This document shows, in pieces, positions 1 through 5,530 of a stretch of DNA of 9,343 nt. The stretch comes from Spirochaetaceae bacterium (GTDB lineage: Bacteria; Spirochaetota; Spirochaetia; Treponematales; Breznakiellaceae). The number at the start of each line of letters is the position of its first letter. Position 1 is the first letter of the stretch. A program made the translations under genes and the position numbers. A model generated the notes under the pieces. That model was given only the letters and a program-made list of their open reading frames with translations, was not told the origin of the DNA and ran no database searches. The stretch lies in contig JAITAE010000311.1 in assembly GCA_031284295.1 (NCBI GenBank), positions 1-9,343 of the forward strand, written 5' to 3'.

Positions 1-28
1 GCCAGGCCCGAATGCCAAAAGAGGATCG

Positions 29-57
29 TTTCAAACACCGATGGGCGATGTTTGAAA
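29..57. repeat. Hairpin, 9-base stem
   Basis: TTTCAAACA (29-37) is perfectly complementary to TGTTTGAAA (49-57), with an 11-base loop. No T-run follows on either strand, so it does not look like an intrinsic terminator. Its role is unknown. Confidence 0.55.
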
Positions 58-248
58 TTCGCAACGTCCCTGTTGAAGAATCCCATTGGGCGCGTTTGCA
101 ACCCCATTCCGGCGCTTCCGAAAAACGCCGGACCGGAGATTCCTCTTTCAGATGTATAACATTATAGCGTATGTGCGATGGATATATAAAGCCCTCGCAC
201 AATTTTTTTCAGGCGCGTAAAAACAGCCCAAAAAGAGTGAGGCGGCTG

Positions 249-315
249 GCTCAACGCGCTGCGTTGAGCTCCGGAGTTTGCTTCGCAAGCCTGCGGCTTG
301 CTTGCCGCAAACTCC
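249..315. repeat. Cluster of short-loop hairpins
   Basis: Two structures sit side by side. The first is a perfect 9-base stem with a 3-base loop: GCTCAACGC (249-257), loop GCT, GCGTTGAGC (261-269). The second is nested: an outer stem of GGAGTTTGC (273-281) with GCAAACTCC (307-315) encloses an inner hairpin of GCAAGCC (285-291), loop TGC, GGCTTGC (295-301). Stem and loop geometry match hairpins in the other spacers of this window. Function is unknown; a role in DNA or RNA structure is inference. Confidence 0.7.
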
Positions 316-449
316 AGCCGTTGTCTGGTCTGCCGGGGCAGTGAAGGCTGGCGGCCAGGCAGCTGTCGAGTCGTCCTTGAGAGGCGGCTGAGCGGCGGAT
401 TGGGGGTAGCCCGCAACCGTGTGCGGGCGTGGGGGCGGTAGATTGTTCT

Positions 450-549
450 AGCGCCACAGCCTGCGGCATTTTTTTGCCTAAACGCGCTCAATGTTTAGCG
501 CGCTTTATCAGGCGGCGCTGAAAACTTATTCTAAACAGCGACCTGGTCC
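450..549. repeat. Dispersed repeat, copy A (next to the aldolase stub)
   Basis: Two blocks recur at 2678-2758. Block c2 (450-496) begins AGCGCCACAGCCTGCGGC, has a T-run and ends CGCGCTCAATGTTT. Block c1 (514-549) contains AACTTATTCTAAACAGCG and CCTGGTCC, and matches 2678-2713 at 34 of 36 positions by eye. Here the order is c2 then c1; in the other copy it is c1 then c2 with no gap, as if the unit were originally tandem. The right edge of c1 coincides with the point where the threonine aldolase reading frame loses its family sequence. No transposase gene or clear terminal repeats are visible, so this is either a non-autonomous element or the remnant of one. Confidence 0.75.
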
Positions 550-753
550 CGCGCCGCGCCGGCACCATGTAAACAAGGCAAGCTGGTTGCCAAAGGTACC
601 GGACGGCACGAAAACAACGGCTTCCTTGTCCAGCATAGATGCGCCAAGCCTTTCAAGCTCGTTCACCGTGGGATCATCACCGTCCACCTCCGCGGCGGCC
701 ATGGCTGCCGCGGAGGTGGGCTTTGTTACGGTATCACTTCGTATGTCAATCAT
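526..753 (-). pseudogene. Truncated low-specificity threonine aldolase (N-terminal stub)
   Basis: The frame begins [13 protein letters not shown] and continues with [10 protein letters not shown] and [20 protein letters not shown]. These are the classic N-terminal blocks of PLP-dependent threonine aldolases (fold type I, about 340 residues), which cleave threonine to glycine and acetaldehyde. Only about 67 residues are aldolase-like. The last eight or so codons (550 down to 526) come from a dispersed repeat, and the frame stops at 526-528. The PLP-binding lysine and the whole C-terminal half are absent, so it cannot be an active enzyme. There is also an internal loss: the family normally has a GDDVYGEDPT-like block, and here it reads VDGDDPT, next to a 36-base palindrome (684-719). 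The start at 753 lies 17 bases after the metY stop on the same strand, which suggests a former metY-aldolase operon. The Shine-Dalgarno sequence is weak (GGA four bases before ATG). Confidence 0.85.
684..719. repeat. 36-base near-perfect palindrome inside the aldolase stub
   Basis: CCACCTCCGCGGC (684-696) and GCCGCGGAGGTGG (707-719) are perfectly complementary. The ten bases between them are also self-complementary except for one G:T opposition (697/706), so the whole 36 bases can fold back with almost no loop. It encodes the alanine-rich [10 protein letters not shown] part of the stub, where the aldolase family normally has a longer, different sequence. Confidence 0.9.
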
Positions 754-770
754 ACTTCCAGTTTAACTTA

Positions 771-2060
771 TCATTTTACCGCTGCAAAGCCTTGCTCAAG
801 GTCATAGATAATATCATCGATATGCTCGGTGCCGATGGAAAGACGAACCGTATTGGGTTTTATGCCGGAAGCAAGAAGTTCGCTTTCACTCATCTGAGAG
901 TGTGTGGTAGAAGCGGGGTGAATCACCAGTGATTTGACATCCGCGACATTGGCAAGCAACGAGAACAGCGTTAAATTTTCGGTAAAAATCTTCGCTTTTT
1001 CAGCGCCGCCTTTCAACTCAAACGTGAATATTGACGCGCCGCCATGAGGGAAGTAGCGGTTGTAGAATTTGTGGTCCCGATGCCCGGGGAGCAGCGGGTG
1101 GTTTACCCGCTCAACCTGGGGATGGTTCTTCAGGAAGCCGATCACCTTTAGGGTATTTTCCACGTGGCGTTCGACCCGCAGCGACAATGTCTCAAGTCCC
1201 TGAAGGAACAGGAACGCGTTGAAAGGCGACAGGGCCGCGCCGGTATCGCGCAACAGTGTGGTGCGGGCTTTGATAATATAAGCCAGATTCCCCACCGCCT
1301 TGGTGAAAACGAGGTCGTGATAACTGGGGTTCGGCTTTGAGAGGCCGGGGAACTTGTCGTTCTGCGCCCAGTCAAACTTGCCTCCATCCACGATGACTCC
1401 GCCGATTGACGTACCGTGCCCGCCTATGAACTTGGTCGCGCTGTGCACCACGATGTCCACGCCGTAGTCTATCGGTTTTAACAGATAGGGCGTAGCAAAA
1501 GTATTGTCCACGATGACGGGAATCCCGTGTTTGTGGGCGATGGCGACGATTTCTTCAATATCAACAACGCTGGCGTTGGGGTTGCCGATGCTCTCGAATA
1601 ACAGAGCCTTAGTGTTGGGCTTTATAGCGTTGAGGAAGTTTTTGGGGTCGTGGCCGTCTACAAAAGTAGTTTCGATGCCAAAGTCCTTAAACGTGTTGGC
1701 AAAGAGGTTGTACGTACCGCCGTAAACCTGATTGTCCGAGACGATGTGGTCTCCGGCGCGGGCAATGTTCTGGACCGCGTAGGTAATCGCCGCCGCGCCC
1801 GAAGCCGTTGCCAGAGCCGCCGCGCCTTTTTCCAGTGCCGCAATACGCCGCTCAAAGACATCCCAGGTGGGATTCATGATGCGGGTATAGATGTTCCCGG
1901 ATTCGGTGAGCGCGAAACGGTCTGCCCCGGACTTCGCGGAGGGGAAGACGTAAGACGTCGTCTGATAGATGGGAACCGCGCGCGCATCTGTCGCGGGGTC
2001 AGGCCGTTCTTGCCCGGCGTGTACCTGCAAGGTTTCAAACTTGAAATTTCTGTCTGCCAT
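771..2060 (-). CDS. metY: O-acetylhomoserine sulfhydrylase (O-acetylhomoserine aminocarboxypropyltransferase)
   Basis: MetY is a cytoplasmic PLP enzyme of the Cys/Met metabolism family that joins O-acetylhomoserine and sulfide to give homocysteine and acetate, the direct-sulfhydrylation route to methionine. The protein is 429 residues, the normal MetY length. Visible blocks are FETLQVHAGQ at the N-terminus, YTRIMNPT (about residues 58-65; phosphate-binding Tyr and Arg of the family), ATASGAAAI, IVDNTFATPYLLKP, and HSATKFIGGHGTSIGG with the PLP lysine at residue 210. The C-terminal part has LEHIDD-like text typical of the family (IGTEHIDDIIYDLEQ). The start at 2060 is preferred over an in-frame ATG at 2096 because AAGGAG (2067-2072) lies six bases upstream of it, and because the extra 12 residues are not family-like and overlap a hairpin repeat. 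The threonine aldolase stub follows on the same strand. The leader holds a multi-hairpin module also found upstream of cobQ. Function is confident; the alternative (cystathionine gamma-synthase or lyase) is less likely from length and motifs. Confidence 0.95.
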   Translation of the reverse strand: MADRNFKFETLQVHAGQERPDPATDARAVPIYQTTSYVFPSAKSGADRFALTESGNIYTRIMNPTWDVFERRIAALEKGAAALATASGAAAITYAVQNIARAGDHIVSDNQVYGGTYNLFANTFKDFGIETTFVDGHDPKNFLNAIKPNTKALLFESIGNPNASVVDIEEIVAIAHKHGIPVIVDNTFATPYLLKPIDYGVDIVVHSATKFIGGHGTSIGGVIVDGGKFDWAQNDKFPGLSKPNPSYHDLVFTKAVGNLAYIIKARTTLLRDTGAALSPFNAFLFLQGLETLSLRVERHVENTLKVIGFLKNHPQVERVNHPLLPGHRDHKFYNRYFPHGGASIFTFELKGGAEKAKIFTENLTLFSLLANVADVKSLVIHPASTTHSQMSESELLASGIKPNTVRLSIGTEHIDDIIYDLEQGFAAVK

Positions 2061-2066
2061 AGTAAT

Positions 2067-2072
2067 CTCCTT
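2067..2072 (-). promoter_or_regulatory. Shine-Dalgarno site that fixes the metY start
   Basis: Read on the minus strand this is AAGGAG, followed by ATTACT and then ATG GCA GAC. Strength and spacing make the 2060 start much more credible than the ATG at 2096. Confidence 0.85.
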
Positions 2073-2082
2073 ATGGTTTAAT

Positions 2083-2213
2083 AGACTGTTCGACAACCTG
2101 GCCGGTTGTCGAACAAGTCTTGCAGTTTTTCAGGCTAAGAGCCCGCGAACCTAAGGTTCGATAAAACCGCGTTTTTTAATGTACGTTGGCGCGGAAACTG
2201 AAGTTCCAAACAA
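2083..2213 (-). repeat. Multi-hairpin leader module, copy 1 (upstream of metY)
   Basis: This block, read on the minus strand, aligns along most of its length with 6847-6991 on the plus strand. Shared blocks in order are TTGTTTGGAA, CTTCAGTTTCCGCGCCAA, ATTAAAA, CGCGGTTTT, TCGAAC, GGCTCTTAGCCTG, AAAAC and GTTGTCGAACA. On the plus strand it contains GTTCGACAACC (2088-2098) pairing with GGTTGTCGAAC (2104-2114), extended by AGACT/AGTCT with one bulged A; GGCT-AAG-AGCC (2133-2143); CGAACC-TAA-GGTTCG (2146-2160); and an imperfect GGAAACT/AGTTCC hairpin (2193-2207). It ends 22 bases before the metY start, so it may be transcribed as part of the 5' leader. It could be a dispersed palindromic repeat or a regulatory leader; I cannot tell which. 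Confidence 0.8.
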
Positions 2214-2222
2214 CTAAAATCT

Positions 2223-2329
2223 AAGGTAACGCTGATTAACTTGAGGCCGCGCCAGCATAGTTGGCGGCCAACATAGTTGGCGACCAACTTCGTTGGCGCA
2301 TCATCGTTACCCTAATGAGCAAGCTCATT
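2223..2329. repeat. Cloverleaf-like group of short-loop hairpins
   Basis: A closing stem, GGTAACG (2225-2231) with CGTTACC (2305-2311), surrounds three consecutive hairpins with 3-base loops. These are GCCAGC-ATA-GTTGGC (2251-2265, one G:T), GCCAAC-ATA-GTTGGC (2267-2281, perfect) and CCAAC-TTC-GTTGG (2284-2296, perfect). A fourth hairpin follows: AATGAGC, loop AA, GCTCATT (2314-2329). The three arms look like diverged copies of one unit. The loops are too short for a tRNA, and no tRNA consensus bases are present. Confidence 0.75.
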
Positions 2330-2333
2330 TCAT

Positions 2334-2419
2334 TGCGCAAATGTGTCAACTACGTTGACATTGCGCACTCGCATAAATCGGTGCTTCCCTAAGTCTGCAA
2401 ATTTCAAAACTGAAGTTTT
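2334..2419. repeat. Two further nested hairpins
   Basis: TGCGCAA (2334-2340) pairs with TTGCGCA (2361-2367) and encloses TGTCAAC-TAC-GTTGACA (2344-2360), giving one long stem with a 3-base bulge. Downstream, TGCAAA (from 2397) and TTTGCA flank AAAACT-GA-AGTTTT (2406-2419). No run of T follows that would make either a clear intrinsic terminator. Confidence 0.65.
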
Positions 2420-2605
2420 TGCAAGCACCAGATGATAAAGCTTTGACCAGCTACAGACAGCGCCGAAACAGCAGAATACCGCCCGCCTCCACATATCATA
2501 TAAAATACGTAGTATTTATATTGATGAATATTACATACTTAAAGAATCTAGTCAATAGCATGATTCACAACAATCCATCTGGTCATGTCATTTCATTATT
2601 GCATA

Positions 2606-2633
2606 AGGCAACGCTGATTAAACGAGGCCCCGG
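2606..2633 (+). repeat. Short direct repeat of 2223-2251
   Basis: AAGGCAACGCTGATTAA, then AC, then GAGGCCCCG, matches AAGGTAACGCTGATTAA, CTT, GAGGCCGCG at 2223-2251. At 2223 this sequence forms one side of the closing stem of the cloverleaf-like group; here the partner CGTTACC is missing, so this looks like an end fragment of the same element. Confidence 0.7.
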
Positions 2634-2677
2634 ATTTGGGGGGTGGCGGAAGACCCGCAACGCGGGGCTGGAGACAG

Positions 2678-2758
2678 GGCGCTAAAAACTTATTCTAAAC
2701 AGCGGCCTGGTCCAGCGCCACAGCCTGCGGCTTTTTTGACTGTACGCGCTCAATGTTT
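2678..2758. repeat. Dispersed repeat, copy B
   Basis: This is block c1 (2678-2713) followed directly by block c2 (2714-2758), the same two blocks seen at 450-549 in swapped order. Both copies contain the mini-hairpin GCC-TGC-GGC followed by a T-run (2724-2737 here), which is terminator-like but has too short a stem to claim as a terminator. Confidence 0.75.
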
Positions 2759-2777
2759 CGCGCGCCGTTATTGGGCT

Positions 2778-2835
2778 GGGGGGCGCGACGAAAAGGCGGC
2801 TATATGCCGAAGGCGGTATGGAAATAGCGCCCCCC
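2778..2835. repeat. Inverted repeat, 9-base arms
   Basis: GGGGGGCGC (2778-2786) and GCGCCCCCC (2827-2835) are perfectly complementary across 40 bases, and a small GCC-GAA-GGC hairpin (2806-2814) lies between them. It starts 19 bases after dispersed repeat copy B and may be part of the same accessory insertion. Confidence 0.6.
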
Positions 2836-2963
2836 TCATAAAAGAATCTTTGAAGACCTGGGAAATAGCAGGGACAACCACGAATCTACCAGCGTATTTA
2901 AAACCTCACTGTTGGGGCCTGGGCTGCCCTTGAAATTTTGGGGCAGTTGGGCGAAAATTTGGT

Positions 2964-3977
2964 ATGGCAAAAGGAAAAAAACGAAACCTTGTAAAAAAAT
3001 TCCTACAGGGCAGACTTAGGTTTACCGAATTTGCGATTACCAACGCTTGTATTGCAAAGTGTTCTTTCTGTGATATATGGAAACAACATCCGAAAATTTT
3101 TGTCGACCGGGAAAAGGCGCTTGCCGCGATTGACAGACTCGCCGATTTCGGCGTGGGACATCTTACGATAACGGGCGGCGAACCTTTGCTCCATCCGGAC
3201 ATAGCGGCCTTTGTCGAGCGGTCTACCCGGTGCAGGATGAACAACTCCGTGCTGAACGCCGCGCCCTCACTTCTTATGCGGAACGATATTTTGAAAAAAC
3301 TCGAAGACTCAGGCTGCGATCTTTTGAGTATATCCTTTGATTCGGGCAATCCTGTTACGATGGCGGAATCGCGCAAAATCCCGAACATCATGGACGATAT
3401 GGAGCGCGCACTGGAGATGATCAAGAATACCACCCTCAAGACAATGGCTTCCGTGCTCATCTGGAACGATAACTACGATAAGCTTGAGGATGTCTGCATC
3501 CGGGCAAAAGGCATGGGCTACGATTTTATATCGTTCAATTACCCGACATTTTCGGAATCAAAAGTTTACCCGCTGGGAGGGGAAGGCATCAGCCTTTCCA
3601 GGGACAAGGTGATACAGGGGCTGGAAGCGGCAATAAAACTGCGTAAATCTGAAAAGTACGGCATAATCAACTCCGCAATTTCCATGCGGAATATAATCAA
3701 CTACCTGAAAGACCCGGGCAAGACGGAATTTCACTGCCTGGGGGGAAACCACGTGCTGTTTTTGGATTGGTTTTTTGACATTCACCCATGTATGCAGCTT
3801 CCAAAAACACTTGGAAATATACTTGACAGCAGTATGAAAGAGACGGACCTGTGTATGCCGGCCTGCAACGACTGCAACATGAGCTGGTACCGCGACCTGA
3901 GTATGTTCATGCACGGAATGCGCAGCATTCCGATCCTGCTGGAATCCCTTGGCGGCGCAAAAAACTTTATTCTGTAA
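2964..3977 (+). CDS. Radical SAM protein with cysteine-rich C-terminal region
   Basis: The protein has 337 residues. The radical SAM signature CxxxCxxC is at Cys29, Cys33 and Cys36 (ACIAKCSFC) and would bind the 4Fe-4S cluster that cleaves S-adenosylmethionine. The SAM-binding GGEP motif follows at 71-74 (TITGGEPLLHPD). The barrel continues with LLSISFDSG (about 120-128). The C-terminal part has Cys258, Cys276, Cys297, Cys301 and Cys304 (CLGG, HPCMQLP, CMPACNDC), a layout that resembles SPASM or twitch domains binding auxiliary clusters. Proteins with this layout often modify peptides or act as anaerobic maturases, but no substrate gene is recognisable nearby, so the reaction is unknown. The ATG at 2964 has no good Shine-Dalgarno site; a stop at 2931-2933 limits any extension, and the N-terminus MAKGKKRNLVKKF is plausible. 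Its stop codon lies two bases before an inverted-repeat element. Confidence 0.88.
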   Translation: MAKGKKRNLVKKFLQGRLRFTEFAITNACIAKCSFCDIWKQHPKIFVDREKALAAIDRLADFGVGHLTITGGEPLLHPDIAAFVERSTRCRMNNSVLNAAPSLLMRNDILKKLEDSGCDLLSISFDSGNPVTMAESRKIPNIMDDMERALEMIKNTTLKTMASVLIWNDNYDKLEDVCIRAKGMGYDFISFNYPTFSESKVYPLGGEGISLSRDKVIQGLEAAIKLRKSEKYGIINSAISMRNIINYLKDPGKTEFHCLGGNHVLFLDWFFDIHPCMQLPKTLGNILDSSMKETDLCMPACNDCNMSWYRDLSMFMHGMRSIPILLESLGGAKNFIL

Positions 3978-3979
3978 TA

Positions 3980-4140
3980 TCTGGTTTAATACCCCGCCGC
4001 AAGTTTGTTTGCGCGCTTGCCGCAGCTCAGGTGAGCCTCCGCAGGAGGCTCGTTCTGCATGGAAGTTTATCATCTGGGGGTCTGCAAGGCAGCCCCCGGC
4101 GAAAAAGGTAACACCTACAGAGATTTGGTATTAAACCAGA
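3980..4140. repeat. Inverted-repeat-bounded element (possible MITE or structured RNA)
   Basis: TCTGGTTTAATACC (3980-3993) and GGTATTAAACCAGA (4127-4140) are a perfect 14-base inverted repeat 161 bases end to end. Inside are GAGCCTCC-GCA-GGAGGCTC (4033-4051, perfect 8-base stem), GGGGG-T-CTGC-AAG-GCAG-CCCCC (4076-4097, one bulged base) and a weaker GCAAG/CTTGC pairing near 4000-4020. It begins two bases after the radical SAM stop, so it would form the 3' end of that transcript. There is no clear target-site duplication and no protein-coding frame of note. It could be a miniature transposable element, a transcript-end structure or a non-coding RNA. Confidence 0.7.
3997..4023 (+). repeat. Direct repeat, also at 4227-4250
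   Basis: CCGCAAGTTTG followed by TTTGCGCGCTTGCCGC recurs with a small deletion as CCGCAAATTT, TGCGCGCTTGCCGC at 4227-4250. Both copies are followed by GGAGGCTC (4044-4051 and 4253-4260). The second copy runs to the stop codon of the aldo/keto reductase gene. Confidence 0.65.
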
Positions 4141-4165
4141 CGGTATTATAAATTTCCTTATCCGA

Positions 4166-4186
4166 AGTTTGCGCGGAGCGCAAACT
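4166..4186. repeat. Perfect hairpin with a 3-base loop
   Basis: AGTTTGCGC (4166-4174), loop GGA, GCGCAAACT (4178-4186): a 9-base perfect stem between the convergent radical SAM and reductase genes. No T-run follows on either strand, so simple intrinsic termination is not supported. Confidence 0.65.
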
Positions 4187-4258
4187 CAGACTCCGTTCAA
4201 ACTAATACAAGGCTCAGGATACCGCACCGCAAATTTTGCGCGCTTGCCGCGCGGAGGC

Positions 4259-5470
4259 TCATTTGAGCTCTTGTTGTGTTTGCGGCGCTCGCCCGGTCAT
4301 GCTCCTGAATATGGAGAGCGCGGCCCGTACCCAGAAAGGTTCCAGACGCCGTTTTACATCGTCAAGCGCCGCGCTTACTTTTATGTTCTGCGGACAGTGC
4401 TTCTCGCATTTACCACACTTTATACACAGTCCGGCCATGTGATGGGTGAGGGTTGCCGCCCCCGTACTGGCAACGTACTGCTTTAAGCCCTCGATCAGCG
4501 AAAACGCAAAACTTGTGTTGTACGCGGCAAAACAGCCGGGTATGTTTACCTGCTGCGGGCAGGGCATACAGTAGGCGCAGGCGGTACAGTTTACCTTACG
4601 GCTTGAATTAAAAATCCTTTTAACCTCGTCAAATACCGCGAGACTTGCCGGGGACAGGCTGCCCGCGCGCGCTTTTTCCGTAAGGCCTATGTTTTCCTGA
4701 AGCTGCTCCATGCCGCTCATGCCGGAAAGTATCACGGTAACTTCAGCTTGGTTCCAAAGCCAGTTCAAACCCCAGTCCGCCAGACTGGGGGCCGGATCGG
4801 CCTTTTTGAACGCTTCGCGCGCGGCCTTCGGGAGGTTGTCGATCAGCCTGCCGCCCAGCAGCGGTTCCATGATGATCACGGGAATGCCTTTTTCCGCGGC
4901 GGCCTTTAACCCTGTCCGCCCTGCCTGGTAATTTTCGTCGGAATAGTTGTACTGAATCTGACAAAAGTCCCAGTCGTAGCCGGAAAGAATCGCCAAAAAA
5001 TCATCGCGCGCTCCGTGAAACGAGAAACCGGCCTGTCGCAACGCGCCGCTTTCTTTTTTTTGCCTTATCCAGTCCTCTATTCCCCAATTTTTAAGCTTTT
5101 CCCAAGAATTAATATCCGTCAGCATGTGCATCAAGTAGTAATCAATACGATCCGTTTTTAGCCGTTCCAGCGACTGTAAAAAGTAACGGTCAAAATCTTC
5201 GCTCTTTTTGCATACGATGACAGGAAGCTTCGACGCTATGTAAACCTTATCCCGCAGCCCGTGTTCGGCAAGCGCGGCGCCCAGAGCCTCCTCGCTGCCC
5301 GGGTATATCCACGCGGTATCAAAATAGTTTACCCCGCGATCAACAGCCTCGCGCACCATTGCGGACGTTTTTTTCATGTCTATAACGCCAAACGCGCGCG
5401 GAAAACGCATACACCCAAATCCCAACACCGAAAGTTTATTTCCGGATTTTTCATCCTTTCTATACTGCAT
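4259..5470 (-). CDS. Aldo/keto reductase with C-terminal 4Fe-4S ferredoxin-like domain
   Basis: The first 280 or so residues are an aldo/keto reductase barrel. It shows the tetrad in order: Asp51 and Tyr56 (YFDTAWIYPGSEEALG), Lys81 (IASKLP) and His115 (YYLMHML). The C-terminal part has CTACAYCMPCPQQVNIP (Cys295, 298, 301, 304; another at 313) and CIKCGKCEKHCPQ (Cys349, 352, 355, 359), the iron-sulfur clusters of the known 'putative oxidoreductase of the aldo/keto reductase family' type found in anaerobes. It is a cytoplasmic oxidoreductase; substrate and electron partner are unknown. With the start at 5470 it is 403 residues. I prefer this start because MQYRKDEKSGNKLSVLGFGCMRFPR is the usual family N-terminus and GGA lies six bases upstream. 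The frame is open to an ATG at 5497, which lacks a ribosome site. It is divergent from the OmpA-domain gene, and its last bases lie in a repeat. Confidence 0.9.
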   Translation of the reverse strand: MQYRKDEKSGNKLSVLGFGCMRFPRAFGVIDMKKTSAMVREAVDRGVNYFDTAWIYPGSEEALGAALAEHGLRDKVYIASKLPVIVCKKSEDFDRYFLQSLERLKTDRIDYYLMHMLTDINSWEKLKNWGIEDWIRQKKESGALRQAGFSFHGARDDFLAILSGYDWDFCQIQYNYSDENYQAGRTGLKAAAEKGIPVIIMEPLLGGRLIDNLPKAAREAFKKADPAPSLADWGLNWLWNQAEVTVILSGMSGMEQLQENIGLTEKARAGSLSPASLAVFDEVKRIFNSSRKVNCTACAYCMPCPQQVNIPGCFAAYNTSFAFSLIEGLKQYVASTGAATLTHHMAGLCIKCGKCEKHCPQNIKVSAALDDVKRRLEPFWVRAALSIFRSMTGRAPQTQQELK

Positions 5471-5530
5471 CATGATTCCAGCATATACTGAACGCATGGT
5501 TTATGTCGATATTGTCGATATTAAAGTATA
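5471..5530. promoter_or_regulatory. Divergent intergenic region with a tandem 9-base repeat
   Basis: Only 60 bases separate the reductase and OmpA-domain starts, so promoters for both must overlap here or lie inside the genes. GTCGATATT occurs twice back to back (5505-5513 and 5514-5522), eight bases before the OmpA-domain ATG, and could be an operator. TATAAT (5527-5532) overlaps that ATG; if it were a real -10 box the message would start inside the gene, so I do not call it a promoter. No Shine-Dalgarno site precedes 5531. Confidence 0.4.

Larger units (their letters stand above)
1..525. other. Spacer without a recognisable gene
   Basis: No frame in this stretch gives a protein I recognise. 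The longest minus-strand frame (162-491) is rich in Arg, Pro, Ser and Thr, lacks a visible domain and runs across hairpins and a repeat, so it is probably not coding. The spacer contains a hairpin at 29-57, a compact hairpin cluster at 249-315, smaller hairpins at 330-341 (CTGCC, loop GG) and 409-428 (GCCCGCA, six-base loop), and a dispersed repeat copy at 450-549. The window begins inside the spacer, so what lies to the left is unknown. Confidence 0.6.
2420..2963. other. Spacer upstream of the radical SAM gene, no recognisable gene
   Basis: Frames here (for example 2419-2685 and 2643-2933, plus) have no domain I recognise and cross repeats. The left half is A+T-rich and contains a small hairpin, AAATAC-GTA-GTATTT (2503-2517). 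The right half is G+C-rich and holds a second copy of the AAGG(T/C)AACGCTGATTAA repeat (2606-2633), dispersed repeat copy B (2678-2758) and an inverted repeat (2778-2835). The change in composition near 2620 suggests material of different origin. No strong promoter or Shine-Dalgarno site is evident before 2964. Confidence 0.5.

Noticed and set aside
1..159. Open plus-strand frames entering from the left edge
   Set aside because: Neither frame (stops near 159 and 169) gives a recognisable protein and a hairpin lies within; a gene end cannot be excluded but is not supported.
162..491. 109-codon open frame on the minus strand
   Set aside because: No recognisable domain, unusual composition, and it runs through hairpins and repeat block c2.
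2225..2311. tRNA gene from the cloverleaf shape
   Set aside because: Loops are three bases long and the conserved T-loop, D-loop and anticodon features are absent.
2251..2419. CRISPR-like array
   Set aside because: Units are self-complementary hairpins of uneven size and spacing, with no unique spacers of constant length.
2419..2685. Small ORF before the radical SAM gene as a peptide substrate
   Set aside because: It has no leader/core organisation, no cysteine or repeated core motif and weak start signals, and it crosses a repeat; calling it a RiPP precursor would be speculation.
2643..2933. 96-codon plus-strand frame
   Set aside because: It is made mostly of repeat copy B and an inverted repeat, with no domain.
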